Source of the DNA: Phalacrocorax aristotelis
Lineage: Eukaryota; Chordata; Aves; Suliformes; Phalacrocoracidae
Assembly (NCBI RefSeq): GCF_949628215.1
Contig: NC_134279.1
Coordinates: 64,897,766 to 64,961,765, forward strand
DNA length: 64,000 bases
Reading direction: 5' to 3'
The position numbers were made by a program, and so were the translations under genes. Positions 27,501 to 42,500 of the stretch are shown piece after piece. The notes beneath the pieces were generated by a model. The model made no database searches, was not told the origin of the DNA, and was given only the letters and a program-made list of their open reading frames with translations. Positions within the stretch are counted from its first letter, which is position 1. Each line of letters begins with the position of its first letter.

Positions 27501-30500
27501 TACGGTGTTCAAGCGTGATCCATGTGCCATGACATTGTCTGTTGTACCATGATTTGCTGATCTGGCTGCATGAAAGGCTACTGTGAAATCTTGGGATGAA
27601 TCTATATTTTTGGTCATGCATATCTGTGCGATGGTAGACATAATGCTCTTGTAGTGTTCTCTTTTGGGCAGAATTATTTTCTGGTAGATTTAGGAGGTGT
27701 TTTTTATGTGCTTGCTTACTAAAACATTGCTTTTAATTGAAATTACTAAGTTTTTTTCAAATGCAGAACAATCACATATTACCCGGGGATGAACAATTTT
27801 TCATGTAGTAATAAGTGCCTGTGAAGTTTCAGGTAGTAGTGTAGTAAAAATCTTGGATGAATAAGGAGGTAAAAATAATTTTAGTATTCATGCAGTAATA
27901 AAGTTTGTTCAAAACTGTATAGAGGCTGGCAGATGCTTTCTGTGACCTTTCAGATGAAGCTGTATCTGCAAAATATCTCAAGTTAGGAGTTAACTCCTAT
28001 ATTATTTGTAAAATTAATAAACCAGTTCAATCACATAGTTACTTTGCGTTTCTCCTTAAAATCTCCTATTCTGGAAACTTAAGATTTAAAAATCTGTGCT
28101 CTGAGTTTTTTCATCAGCTTTATTTGGGATTCTTGGCTAGAGCTTTGCTTTTGTGCCAGTAATGTTGGTGGAAACTTTCAATGTTGTGTCTATAGTGTGT
28201 TTTTAGGATCTTGTTTTGCTTCTTTTTGTAGATGTTGGGAACTACTGATGTATTTAAAATTGGGTAGGCTGAAGAAGACGACACTGCGCTAAACAATATT
28301 GCACTGTGTACCGAGCAAATGCTACACCCTGCGCAGCTGTATCTATTCATACACTGTGACAAAATAGCTTTGACTCTATACCTTTTCTTTTCATGCTATA
28401 GGAACTGATAGAATATTTAAAGGAATACTCAGGCTGTTTATGTTTCTCTTTCTAGTAAAAACACAGATTTTTAAATTTTGAAAGTGACTATGTTAGAGAA
28501 AGTAGAAATGTGTAGTATGGGGTTTTGGGGCAGTTTTCAAACAAGCTGAGACAAATTAAGTGTATCTTCATGCTTGTTTATCTGTTTTAAAGGGTAGCTT
28601 GTGATAAATGTAATGTCTTAATTTTTCTCCACAGGGACCTTAAGAACAACCTTATCAGTACTATAAATCCAGGAGCTTTTTTGGGGCTTTCATCTCTGAA
28701 AAGACTGTAAGTAGTATATCTAGCTAGTCAGTTTAAACAAAACAACCAGAAAACACCCTGAGAGTAAATTAAGTCTTGGATTCTGGAAATTTAGACAGCA
28801 AAACTATTATATATTAAAAGTTGAATATGTATATGCTGTCTAAGTTTATACACATGCACATATATGTTTGTATAAAACAAAGTCTGCTTTCAGTCTTATG
28901 ACTGAAGAACATCCACTGCTTGTGGCTTGGCAGGCTCACTTGTTCTCACTGACAGTCTGTTGTATTATTCCTCCCTTTTTGTACTTTGGTGACTTGAAAC
29001 ATCACTGGGTGGACTTGTATTCAGAGCTTTGATGCCATCAAGTCTTCCTTTGTTAAATGTTAAACTCCTCGTGATTTTCTTTTTCCAAAGGTCATAATGG
29101 AACACAGTCCCTTGCTATTAATACTACACTGAAGTTACAGCACTGTTAATGCTGCTTTATTGAAGGTTGTGCCAGCGTTCCCATTAACACATATTTTGGG
29201 GATTTATACCTTGGCTGTAAAAATTCTGTCCCAGATGAAACTTGAAAAACAAGACCTCAGCGTGATGGCCTCTTTTCTTTTTTTTTCTTATTTCTTTTTA
29301 AAAACAAAAAAAACCCCGTAGATTTCGGAATATCTGGGGCAGCTTTTAAGTCTTAGTTGATTTTGCTGCACCCCCATCCCAGTCTTTAGTCAGCATGCAA
29401 CTTCCCTTCTTAAATTTTTGTGGTACATATGTTCATTTGTCACTGATCAGGTGATCTGTCTCACTTAAAAGGAAATTTTGTTGGTAATTGCACTTTTGAA
29501 AACCTTAAAAATAAAGCCCAAGGACCAATTCAGGACCATTACTACTTGCAAGCTGAATTTTTATTCCTTTAAGAGTTTTTGGCAATTCTATTTAAAGACC
29601 TACATTGTCAAATATACAATATTTAAATACTTATGTAGTTATAAATATAGAAGCAGTCCTATTTATGTACAGTAAATGCACTAGTATAGGTGTCTCTAGC
29701 AGGTGTAACATGTGTAATGAGTATACTGTACAAGTACGAAAATTTACTTTGTAGTGATTTAAGCCAAGCCTGTTCTAAGGGGATTTACTGATAAGGCTAG
29801 GCTCATTTAATTGTATATGGACAAGCCATTATTACTTTAGAAATGGAATAAGGACTCGGTGCATGTGTGTACGCCCATATAGCAGTACCTTTGGGGGGTT
29901 GCTGAAAAAGACTAAATGTATATATGGTGCAATCTGTTACTCCTGAATTTTAGTTGAAATACTTGTGTTTGCAGACTGTATGTCGCTTGGAAATAAACCA
30001 GTTTATTCTGATTTTTGCTTTTTCCTGTTTATAGAGACTTAACTAATAACAGAATAGGCTGCCTGAATGCAGATATATTTAGAGGACTTGTAAATCTTAT
30101 TAGATTGTAAGTATAATTTTGTTGTATATAATTTAATGTCTTAAGTTTTAGTCTTATGTAAGCTAACATTCTTTGTTTCAATGGGAGTAGTTTGTTTTAA
30201 GTGTCACTGGAAAGAGATGCGGTGTGGTTATGATTGTGGCTTGTTACTCAGTAGCAAGCTTAAAAAATGGGCAGCGGAGGGGGCAACCAAAACCATACTA
30301 CTTGGTGCTCTGTCTGCTTTGCAACCGTTTCCCGGTTTCTTAGAAGGTATAGCAGGAGGGTGGGAGGCAGGGAGAGTAGCAGACTACAAAATATTTTCCC
30401 TGGGAAAATATTTCAGGGTTATAGAATCTTTTAATTTCTGCCATGCCATCAGTATGGTTTCTTGCATGTGTTGCAGTTCTTCATTTACTTAAAGAAAATA

Positions 30501-33500
30501 ATGTGTAAGATTATTCAATGTTTCTTTGCCCAGGTTGTTTGCTTCTTATGCAGTGCTTTCACCTACAGAGAAAGTGGGATGTATACTATTTAAAAAAAAT
30601 ATTCTGCTAGCTCAAACATCCTTCTCATGGCATGTTAATAGCAACACATCAATTCTCTATGAACAATGAAGTTAATTCTAAATTTCCTGAATTGTATGCT
30701 CACTATGAGCTAGTAGTTGCTTTAAATAAAGTATTTGCTTTCAGTCCTTGTTCCCAATCTTAAAATTCTTCAGTTAAAAAAGAAGTATTGGGGAACAGTT
30801 TATTTTGGGATTTTTGCTAGGCTGTCAGACCTGATTATTATTTTTAGTCTTTCGAACTATGTGTGTTTGTCATAATAGTATCTTGTATGTTTTGAAATAA
30901 TGTTATCTCGAAGAGGGATTTTTTTATTTTATTTTAAATGTCAGGTGCTTGAGTATGAATTCAAATCATGATACTGTTATTTTTTAGGAATCTTTCTGGA
31001 AACCTGTTTTCTACGCTTACACAGGGAACATTTGATCATCTTGGTTCACTAAAGTCTCTGTAAGTACTTATTGCATCTAATCTTAATTTGCATGATTATT
31101 TGTGTTCTTAACAAACACCATTTTATATGTACTTTGTACTACAGTTTTGCATTTTTCCTTTTAAACTTCATAACTGTGGTTTCTTTATCTGACTAAGTGC
31201 ATGGGAAATGTATGTACAGATATTTGGGTGTTTATAATATTTCCTTCAAAAGATGCTCAGTATGTGTTACATGGTTCTGAGAGAACAAAGCTATACTGGC
31301 ATCTGGGCTTCTGGAAGTTTTGTTCTGCATGCATCGTTGGTTTTTAAACAAAGGGAGCAAATACTTTTAAGGAAGATCTTAGTCCTTGAAGAACAATATA
31401 GTTTTGTTACCCGTGATGGTGGGTACATCTCAACCTCATGTTACTTTCCTCTCCTTTAATTTCATGAGAGTTGTAATCCTGTGTAAGGAAGAAAACGAAT
31501 GAAAAATATTATCAATGCTGATGATTACCTTGCATTTTTCCCTGGTAGTGATGACAGTTGGCTCACTGTACTGGGACTTTGTCAAAAGCTCTGACTTCTG
31601 GATTTGAGACAGAGTTAATTTCTTGTTTATAAAGGGAAATGTTTCTTTCCCTCTTCCAGCTTTTTTTAATTGTTCATAAGTTGTTATTCCTGGTATTTTA
31701 ATTGTGTACATAACGGTTGCTGTCCAAGAACATCATGGGTCTGACAAGAGGACCTGGATGTAACCGTTGCTATTAAAAATGTGTGTGTCTGGAGGAATCC
31801 CTGTGAACAAAGACCAAATGGAGTTTCACAGGAAGGTTGATTTAGTGTTTGAAGTGTTCTGCCTGCGATGCTGTGTTACCCTCTAGACCTTTGTGAAAAG
31901 AAAAATAGATTATGTTTTCACTAGATGTAAAAAACAGTGTAGACACAGCTATATGCTTCGATACCTTTTTAACTATTTCTAAACAGATAAAATATTTAAG
32001 TTCTCTTTTAATTTAGCTGACTACAACAGGTACCGGGGGGGGATTTTGTATGTCTTGTTAGTAGAAAGTATTAAATTATACAGAGAAGACTTTACGAATC
32101 AATGAAAACCCTTTTATGAAGCACAATAAAACTATCAATAAAATTGTGTGAATAGTGGTTCTGAAAAGAGAGATGTGTGAGAGGCTATTTTTATATTTCT
32201 GTTGGTTTTACTGTTAAAGCATTTGATTGCTAAAGTGAAGCAATGAAGTGTATTGCTAAGTTATGGTGAGACATATTCAAGCAATTCCTTGTTATTGCTT
32301 ACTTAAATAATGTAAACTCCCTCCATGGAAGAAATTGCTAGAAATTTTTTCATGCACAGGTATTAGATATTCCTCATATTTACGAAGAGGATTCCTTTTC
32401 TCAGGGAGTGTGTACTTTTGTTCTTAGACCTCAGCTTGAAGAGAATTAGAGTGTCTTCTGATACTCTAAGTATTGGTGGTTGGCAACTCCGCCGTATTCT
32501 GGGGTTTGACTGCTTTGTTGTCTGTCTGTGATGATGAGAGGCATTGTACAGCTGTTGATGTCAAGCTTTCAGATCTGAGTGATGTATTTTGTCACTGTGA
32601 ATGCCTATTTTGTGTTGCAGAGAATTTCAGACTGATTATCTTCTTTGTGATTGCAACATCCTGTGGATGCATCAGTGGTTAAAAGAAAGAAATATAACTG
32701 TACGTGAAACTAAATGTGCCTATCCCAAGTCACTTCAGTCGCAGACGGTGACTGGTGTTAAGCAGGAGCTTCTGACTTGTGGTAAGCACTCCTGACAACT
32801 GGCACTTATTTTCTAACACCTTCTGTATTCTGTTAATGTTAGTGAACAGACTTTTCTTGCTTTGTTTTGTTCCCCTGAAATTCAGCAGTTTTATGATAGT
32901 GGTAATAGTGATTCTTTTTCAAAGGCTGATCTTTAGTCATGATTCAGTGTTGTTTGTTTTGGAAGTAAAAAATAAATTGGTGATAGTGGATGTTAGTCTG
33001 TAGAAACTAAGGACGAGTAGCGCACTCTGGAGATGAACTGCTTTTTCCAGCTAATACATGCTTTTCAGGGATTTTAACCTAAACTTTACAAGAAGAATCA
33101 GAAATTGATAATTTTTTTCCAAAGTCTAGCTATCTGACTTCAGATGCATAACTTATTCCAAACCCAAATTTCCAAAGTTAAAAGGTCTTCATTTTATGAC
33201 TGACTTTCCTATGTGGTGATTCAGTTGTTGATAAGCCTTCTTGTTGTGATGAAACCATGATCAACTTGCTTAACTTTTGTTGTATTAGAGTTACTCTGTC
33301 TGTCAAAATAATGGAACAGGTATTTGTGATTTTGAAGTATTAATAGTGAGAAATTGTGAAGAAACGAAATGCATTAATACATTAATTCAAGTTTATATTT
33401 TTCAGTCTTTTGGATGTGGGCTAGCAAAAGCGTTTCGAAATGTATTACATTAAAGGAGTACACATTTCAAAAAAGATCATGAGAATTTATATTTTTCAAT

Positions 33501-36500
33501 ATCAGATGCATCATAAGTCTTGGAAGATGCAGCTTACAAAGAGGTTATATCAATAATTGATACTTAGCATATTTTTCTCCTTTTTTGAAAATTAGATATA
33601 GAACAGATTCTTGCCATTAATTGTGCTTTTATTTCTTTAATTCTAGAACCGCCACTTGAACTACCATCTTTCTATATGACTCCATCTCACCGTCAAGTTG
33701 TCTTTGAAGGAGATAGTCTACCCTTCCAATGTATGGCTTCGTATATTGATCAAGACATGCAAGTCTTGTGGTATCAGGATGGAAAGATAGTGGAAACTGA
33801 TGAGTCCCAGGGTATTTTTGTTGAAAAAAACATGATTCATAACTGCTCACTGATCGCAAGGTGAATCCCTAAAGAGAAAATGTATTCCTTGCTCCCTATT
33901 TTCTGTTTTGATTTAGTAACTATTTCCATAGCCAGTAAGGCCCCCTCATATCATTGCTGAGTGAGCATATGTAGACAGAGGTTTCCCAAGCAGGGAAGTA
34001 GTCTGTAACTTCACACATCTCTTAAATTACCTGGGTTTGGTCACTGTTGCTAACTATCAAGTTTGAGGAGGGAAGTCTAGAGACTTGGTTAGTCAAACCT
34101 ACCTGCTTAAAACAGGGTTAGCTAGGGCAGGGCGCCCAGGAATGTTGCAGTGGGTTTTAATTATCTCCAAGGGTTACCCAATGCAGTTCATGTAAAATAC
34201 ATTTGTGGTAGGGTACATTTGTTCTCTGGGAACTTCAAAGTTATGAAAACAAGGCATTTAAGTGAGCTACTCATGGATTCTTTCCTCTTCCTTTTGAGCG
34301 CACCACAGTTGGTAATGTTGAAGTTCTCCAGCAGAGATCTCTCAAGTATAGCATAATAATATAAGTATATAAGTATAATTTATTCTGCCTGCAGCAGATT
34401 TTTGACTCATTCATATATCCTGTAATTGTATGAGTAAATTAGGGCTTCTAACTTTATCACAACTTATACATTTGGGAAGCTATTTTAGTTTGGCCTTTTC
34501 GGAACAACTATAAAAATTTTTCGTTGAATAGTAACACTTGAGGAATTTGGACTTCTCATCTCGTTCTGAAGTCAGGGAACTTTTTCCCATGGCCATGGCC
34601 ATTCTTTTTCTTTTCTACCTTGGCAAATAAGAGCTAGAAGAACACTAAATATTTTTCGGTCAATTACAGTACATTGATTCGTAGATAGCTCTGGTTTTGT
34701 AAGATCACTCAGTTGTACGTAATTGGTTGTTACTTCCATTGGTTTTCTGTACTTTATTCATAGTTTGCTAAAAGCTTATATAAATTTTATTGCAAGACTG
34801 TTGGGTTTTATTTGTTTGTTTTTTTATCTTCCCAGTGCACTGACCATCTCAAACATTCAGGCTGGCTCCACAGGAAACTGGGGTTGCCATGTACAAACCA
34901 GACGTGGGAATAACACAAGGACAGTAGACATTGTGGTGCTAGAAAGTTCTGCACAGTACTGCCCTCCAGAGAGGGTTGTGAACAACAAAGGGGACTTCAG
35001 GTTGGTAACCTCAATTTTTCTTTTGTTTCAGAGAAAAGAGTCCATTTCATTTTGTTTTTAACTTAAGTTGTTATGCTTTAAAGGCACCTACATGGTTATT
35101 CACTTGTAAATGGCGTGTAATAAATTAACGGCTCTAAATTATTATGTGTTGTAAGAAGCACACGCAGCTATAACATGAAATGTTAAACTTTGGGCCTGTT
35201 ACCTCACATCTTTGGAAGAGATGGAAAGTAAGCTATGATATTTGAAATATATAAATGAAATTATTAGGATAGAATAAAACTTTTGAGATGATCTGTAAGT
35301 TAGAGTTGGACCACATACTGATGGGGGGCGTTTCCACCAGGTCATGGTTCTGTTTTTGAAACCCTCCTGCTCCCAGACGACGAAATTGCTATATAAGAAA
35401 CATGTTGTATAGTTGGTTTGGGGTTTTTTTCCCCCTTGTGAGTATTACAGTAAATAATAGGAATGGTGCTTCCTTTAATGATTGTTGGGACTATAGTGGT
35501 ATCTCTGATGTTCCATTGTGTTGGGTATTGCAGAGTATTTTACCTTTTGTTCTTACCTCTTCACCTGTTTTCCCTTTTCTGATCTTTCTGCTGCTGGTCA
35601 CTCTTACAACACGTTACTCCTGGAGGTGCCAGCTGTAACAGATAGCTTCTGTATAGATTCTCTATGTGTAAGGTAATTCCCTTTATAACTACTCTGTGTT
35701 GTATCTCCCTGCAGTAACTCCTACTGAGAATTAGTGTATGTCATAGCATATGTTTTCACTATGGTTTGTAGGGTTTCTAATGTTGTAATAACTGCTCTTA
35801 CCAGCTCATTTATTTTCACTTTTCTTATGCTGCTTAGCTATGCGTGGCTATCTTCTGCTTGATCTTTTGTTTACGTTCATAAACTTTTCTTCCTTTCCTT
35901 GTGTACATTAGAGTTCTTTAAAATTGTCTTCTTTCTATACAGCTAATCTAAGACCATAAATCTTATTTTAAGAGATGAAAAGTAAGTTAAAGCATGTTGC
36001 TGGAACATAGTTTTTGGGGGGAGAGAAGACAAGCTTTCAAGTGCAGAAGGCCTTCTACAGTTGTAACAAAAGTTCAGGGGAAGTCCTGGCTGAGAGCATT
36101 TGTTCCAAGTTCATCATCTTTATCAGTTGGACAACTTGAGAAGAAGGGTAGCTGGTGTCCAAGCGTGAGGAACTGGTAGTAAGGGAAGTAGTGTTAAGAT
36201 CACTTGCTGCACAGAGGCAATTTGGAACTACTAAAGAGCTTCGCTTTCACATTGTAAGGAGTTACTTATCTAAGAAACTTGGTGCATATCCTCTTTTTAC
36301 ACTGTGGTGGTTTCAACTGCGGGGTGAGCATTACAATAGAAAATGAGAACTTCCTGCTCAAGATAATAGGTGAAGAAAGTCAAACAGATGCATGCTGTAT
36401 TCATCAAAGAACACATCTATTTAAATCACTTACGCAATTTTTTTAATGACACAAGTGTGAATTGTTCTTCTTTGATTTGCTATTAGAGGTGCAAACAGAT

Positions 36501-39500
36501 GGTAAAGGCTTATTTCAAAGTGTTTTCCATTAAATTAACCTGTGCTGTTCAGTGACTGTTCAGTGTAATAGGATTTACCCCCTCTGGAATTCAGTAGGAA
36601 GAAATAAGATTTCAGGAAATGTTCAGCTTATCAAAAAGTTCACTGTGTCTGGGTTTACTATAGCAGACTTCCATTTGTAGTTTAGGTAGAGTAATAATAA
36701 AGAGTAATTTTTCACCTTTGAGACCATATGGAAATAAGGCTTTGACTAGTGAGAAAATGGTTCTGAGCAGATGGCTGTAAATGATCCTAGGTGAATTTGA
36801 TTTTATAGGTGTTTTTTTTTTTTTAGTTGAAACTGGTTAGTCATTTTAGCTTGGAAGCTGTTTCAAAACTAGCATCTAGGTTTTTATCCCTTGAGAGATA
36901 GGATAGTGAAGTGTATCAAAGGAGGAAGTTTGTCTTTAGTGTCTTTGGCTCAATAATTGTAGTTCAGCATGAGTTTATAAAAATTAGACAAAACCAGTCA
37001 TCATCATGGAATCTATTTTTTTATTTAGATATTCTTTTAAGTCTTACTCAGATAATATCCCTTTATATGTAACAATCCATGATTAAGTTGAAAATACAGT
37101 TGGCATGTTAAAATGTATCTTAAAGCTTCTGCTTCAGTAAATCCTTCAACTGTTGTGTTTAGAATAATTTTATGCTGGTAGTTGATAGAATTCTTTCTTA
37201 AATATAAGAATTACCCTTTTGAAAACTGTTACTCACTGGGTGTAATTAATCTTAAAACTAATTGTCATACTGAATTTAGAGAATTTCTAAGAAGTAATAA
37301 GAAAAATATTAGACTACCTGTAAGATAATGAAGTCATGATATAAAAACTCACTGTAAATGGAAGTTATTGCTGGTTTAAAGGAAAAAATGCTATCAAAAA
37401 AGAATTAATATGCATGAAGGGAAGGATTCTTTTATAATCTCATGGTCTGCCTTTTTTTTTCCTGAAATGAAATTACAGTACTTAAATGTAGATGAACCAT
37501 CTTTCCCCCCCAGCTGTCTACTCTCATGTATATGTGATAAATTTTGAGCACCTAATTGTAAACAGTGAAATAAGTGTTCATACAGTCCAAATTTGCACTT
37601 CTGGTAGCAGTTGGGTAACCTGAAAGGTATTCATGCTTAGGCTCACAAGAAGTTAAGAATGCAGCCAAACTTATGTAGCCTTTGTTTGCATGATGAGAAT
37701 TCCATTCCATTAGTCACCTTTTGAGCCTGCTGGAGGGATGTCCTCTCTAGTTTCATGGGAAGTGGAGAGTGCCTCATCAGCTCATCTCATTATAGGTACT
37801 GGGAAGAAATAGTTCATGGCTCAGAATGGTCCAGGTTAACATTCACTTAGCAAAAATAGGGAATAAAGGAGGCATAATTACAGCTGGAATCAGTTCCCCT
37901 TTCTCATTCACTGCTGGGTTGTAAAGAAACTTGCACCTGCACAAGGGGTATAGTGAATGGGAGAAGAAATAAGATAAGGGACACTGTTCCCCAAAGAGCG
38001 CTTCTCTTAGTGACACTGCACATTTGTGTTGTTATTGTGTATGTGAAATCCTGCAGGAAGCCGGGAGTTTTAAACTGCCCACCTTTTATGTCTGGTTTGG
38101 TAGAAAGCTTTCTAAATCAGTAGATGAATAATATATTAGTTTTATTAGTAAAATGTTTCTGTGGATACCTATATTTGTTATAAAGGTAGCACAGTCTATA
38201 CGACTGTCTGGCATTGCTAGTATTTTGAGAAGATCATGGTAAAAGATGGTAAAGTGCTATGTAGGGAGATGAATTAAAAGTAAATGCAGTAGGAATATAG
38301 GGACAGTAACAAAAGGGAAAGAGGTGGATGAAAAAATAGGGGAGGTGGAGAGAAGGCAAATAGTCTTGTGATAATCTAATAAATTTTGAAGTAGCGTTAA
38401 ACACTGAAACTATCACTTTTTCCATTTGATGGCTAAGGAGTGCCAGAAAAGAGATATATAGTGCTTAGAAATTATACTTGTTTAAAAATGTAGTAAAGCT
38501 CTCCTGAAAAACTTGTTTTTCATTTGAGTCCTAGTGTTACACTCGTTTCTCGTTCTCTCATTCTTTAGCACCAAGAGTGAATAGTGAGGAAAGGAATGGC
38601 ACATCCCATTTTTCAGTGAAAATACTTGTCTTAAAGGTTGTGTCATACAACATCTGCTGTCAGAGCTACAGAGTTTAAATTATCCTAAGGCCATGTGGCA
38701 CTCGGTCTCTAATGTGATATATTCAGTCAAAACTGAGCTGACCAGATTTTAATTTAAAATGCTTTGGAAATACTGTCTATAAAGGCAGACACAGATATCC
38801 CTTTCAAAGTGGTATCTTTGATGTGGAAATGGAATACAAAAAATTCAGTGTTGATAAAATTGTTTTGGAAAGGAACAGTTGGGGTTTTGGCACTCCAGTG
38901 TCAAGAGTTTCTGGAAGCCTGACTCTTTGCATGCTGGAAGCTGAGGTTTGGTGTATTATGCAAGGTATTTGTGGGCCTGCCTGTCTCCGAACAGCTGTGC
39001 CAGCTGATATATTAGTTGTCCTCATCTGCCTGTTTTCTTTTTGGCTTCATTCTCTGAAGGCTCATTAGGTATCCATAGAAGTGGGAACATAGACGTAGCT
39101 CCTCTTTGTACTTGTTTTTCCCCAGTCTGTGTTGATTGGACTTTATTTTAATTTGTCCATACAGAAATTTCAAGGACTTAAATAAGTTGACATCTATTGA
39201 ATTCCCTTATCCCTTCCTCCCTTCCCAGAAGATCCGTAACTTGCTCTGTCTGATCAGAGTTGGCCAGACATGATCCAAAGTGATGCTTTTGTTAGCTTGC
39301 TAGGGGGCATGTAATGTTGCACTAAGTTCACTACTGGGATTGCAGCAATTCACAAAGGCTGTTGTGATTTTTTGAAGGAAGACTTTTGGCATTTCTGCTG
39401 GCTTTTCTTCTATATTGGAGAAAAGATGGTAAATAATTTATGTTACCTTTGCAGAATCTATACCTGTTCCTTGAATAAATTTACATTCTCTAGAATACCT

Positions 39501-42500
39501 GTGTATAATTCCTGGCATTTAAAAACTCTGCTCATTTTTTATTTTTTTCTTCTTTCCTTTTGCCACGTCCATTGCCACCAATTCTGCTGTAAGTTTTCCT
39601 TTATGATAAAGGTTGAATGGTGACACTTCTGTTATTTTCTTGGAGTGGCTGCTGTTGCTCTGAATATAAGTGTATGCATATTTGCTAGGCTGGATGAATC
39701 TCTGCTATGATACCCCAGTAATCTTCTGTCTCTTCTAGTATTCAGATACTATGGTGATGGTCATAATAATAAGTCTCCATTTCTTAACTAAATGATGTCG
39801 CTACAATATGGAGAACTGATTTGTAATGCCAAAGCTGTTCTAAAAGGTAGTAAAATTTAAGCCTTTTTTCTATTTTGGTTTGTTGTAATTATTGTCTAGT
39901 CTTTTCCATTAGATTCCTTACTGACTTTGAATTCTTTTGTGGTTGCTGCCATGACCTATGCATTTTAAGGATGCCACCAGCACCTATCTTCAAGTTGTTT
40001 GTTGTCCAAACCTAAGTAATCTTTGCCAAAATGGCCTGAAGTAAGTGTCCTTCTTCCATAATTGAACATGCTGAAATTGTTCTGTTGGAGCTGAATAGGA
40101 ATAAATAGGAATTTGAGATAGAAAAGGCTTTCAGTATACCCTGAAAGGTTAATCAGTTGCATCGTTTAATGTAATTGAAAAGTGTAGTCTTTTGCCTTGG
40201 TCCATCCCTGGAGTTATTACTCTCTTTGCGAAAGAACTGTGATAAATTCCAGCATCTTCAGTAAAAGAAGTTACTTAACTGATGGAGCTGACTTGTTCAG
40301 TTTCTCTGCTTTGGCAGTATTACTTAAATTTTTAATTTCCTGAAATGGAACATTCTTCAAGGTGTTTACTCCATTCTCCTGCAAACACAGAAATAATTTT
40401 TTTCCAGATACAGACATGTTCTGAGCATCTCTTAATTTAGATGATAGTAGTGACTAAATGGCCATTTGCAGTCCAGATATGAAAGCAAACTTTAAATCCC
40501 AGTGTAAACAGAATTTTTGTTCGCTCATTTCAATTTTTGGGGACAACTGCTTTGTGCAAGGCCCTTTGAAATACTTAAAAATGACAAAAAGTATTTTAGC
40601 TTTTAAGGCTGTTCAAGGAGCTTGACTTAATTATGGTACAGGAAGCCTGGGATGATCAAATGAAGCGCTCTCTTCCTCTCAGTTTTAGCTAAACTTTATA
40701 TATTGGGTTGTTGGTTTAAGGTACTCTAGCATTCTGCAATTTAGGTATGTATGCTTTTTGCTTTAAACTTCAAGTATTAGTGTTCTCAATAATAAACTAC
40801 TGCTTATGCATATCTTAACAGGGGGAGAGGGGCAGGCAAACTGGCTGGCATTCCTTGTCCCCATCCTCTCTTCTCAATATTGCAGCTTAATTCAGGCATG
40901 GTTTACTTCTGTTCTTCTGCTTCCTTTGAATCAGTTCTGAACTAATCAATGATCAGTGTGCTGAAGGTGTATTGAGATTTAATTTTCTGTATTTATCCTT
41001 TATTCCATTTTTACCTCTGTGTAGGTTTATACAGATAAAACATGCAGTAAAATCACAGAGGAGAAAGTTGAGAGAATGTTAGAAGTGTTCTTAAAGTGCT
41101 TAGTTCCACATACCTCGAGTGAAAAGAATTCTTTTCTACTTTCTTAACATTACAAACACTATCTTTTCCCATTACTTTCTATTTGGTATTATGTTTGGTT
41201 GCAAAATCGGTCAAAGTGGTTGTACTGCTGCTACTGTTTCTTAATTACTGTAAGCGTAGCCTTCTGTTCATATCTGCAGTTTAGCACTGATATGAATGCA
41301 GTCATTTGAAAGTTACATTGATGCATGTGAACAGAACAAGTAAAAAGCTTGCAGGGCTTTCTGCTATGTATTTAACTGGTTTTATAGTGCTAATACAGAA
41401 TTTTTCATGAAGTAGGGAAGGTTTTTGTATTAAAAAATTATAAACTATTTTTAATAATTTCATAAGCACCTTTTTTCAATCTACCTGCAACCTCATGAAA
41501 GAATTCAAAAAAGGTATGCTAGCCTTAGAACTCATTTTGTTAATAGCACACAAATATGAACAGCTTGAAAATACTGAAGGCAAGCCAAGGTTGGCCCTTT
41601 AAATAGTTTAGAGATGCGTAGTTTTGAGTGTCTCTTTATTCCATGTTGTAGTGCTTAATCCTTCTATTTACTTGTCATGTAAATTTGTCTCTTTTTTTTT
41701 TTTTTGCTTTTGACTCCCCAGGTGGCCTAGAACATTGGCAGGCATCACAGCATACCTGCTGTGTACGCGTTACTCTGCTGGCAGTGGGATATATCCTGGC
41801 AACTCACAAGATGAGAGAAGAGCCTGGCGCAGATGTGACAGGGGAGGGTACTGGGCAGAAGAGGACTACTCCAGGTGCCAATATGCAAATGATGTGACTC
41901 GAGTTCTCTATATGTTCAATCAGGTAATTTGTGCATTTCTAGAAAATCAAATTCTATAATGAAAATAAAAACTCAGAAGTCTGTTTCTCCATTATTTTTT
42001 TTAAACCCTTAACACTGGTGCTCCAGATGAATTATATTGAACACGTACCTCTGAGTACAACACTAGAACTTTAGGTTTATGTTAAGAGTTTGGTTTAATA
42101 TCTATTTTGAGTGCTGCCAGATTGAAAGTGCAAGGGAATTTTTATTCTTTGTTGTACTTGTGTAAAGCATGAGAGAATGGTACTTGCCATGATTGTTTTG
42201 TCAGCTGGATGCCCTGTCCTGCCCACATGCTATACAGAAACAAGGCAAGCTGAAGTTATAATGTAGAACAGCTATTCTCATTAAATGAGAGAGTAGTCAA
42301 GCTCTTAATAGACTTGGTGTGGTTGATGAGAGTTAACTAGTGAAAGTACTGAGTTTTAACTAGGCTTCTCTAATCTGATAGGACTCACAAGGATACAAGA
42401 GAGCGTTTTGGAGTTTAAATGTAGCTATGAAACAATTTTTCACCTCGACTCTCCTTTTGAGGAGTTAATTAATGCACTTTCACAAACACTGTTCTGCAGT

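Noticed and set aside
30181..30492. 103-codon open frame in intron 4, considered as an alternative exon
   Set aside because: Not homologous to any part of ADGRA3 and lacks a fitting acceptor/donor pair.
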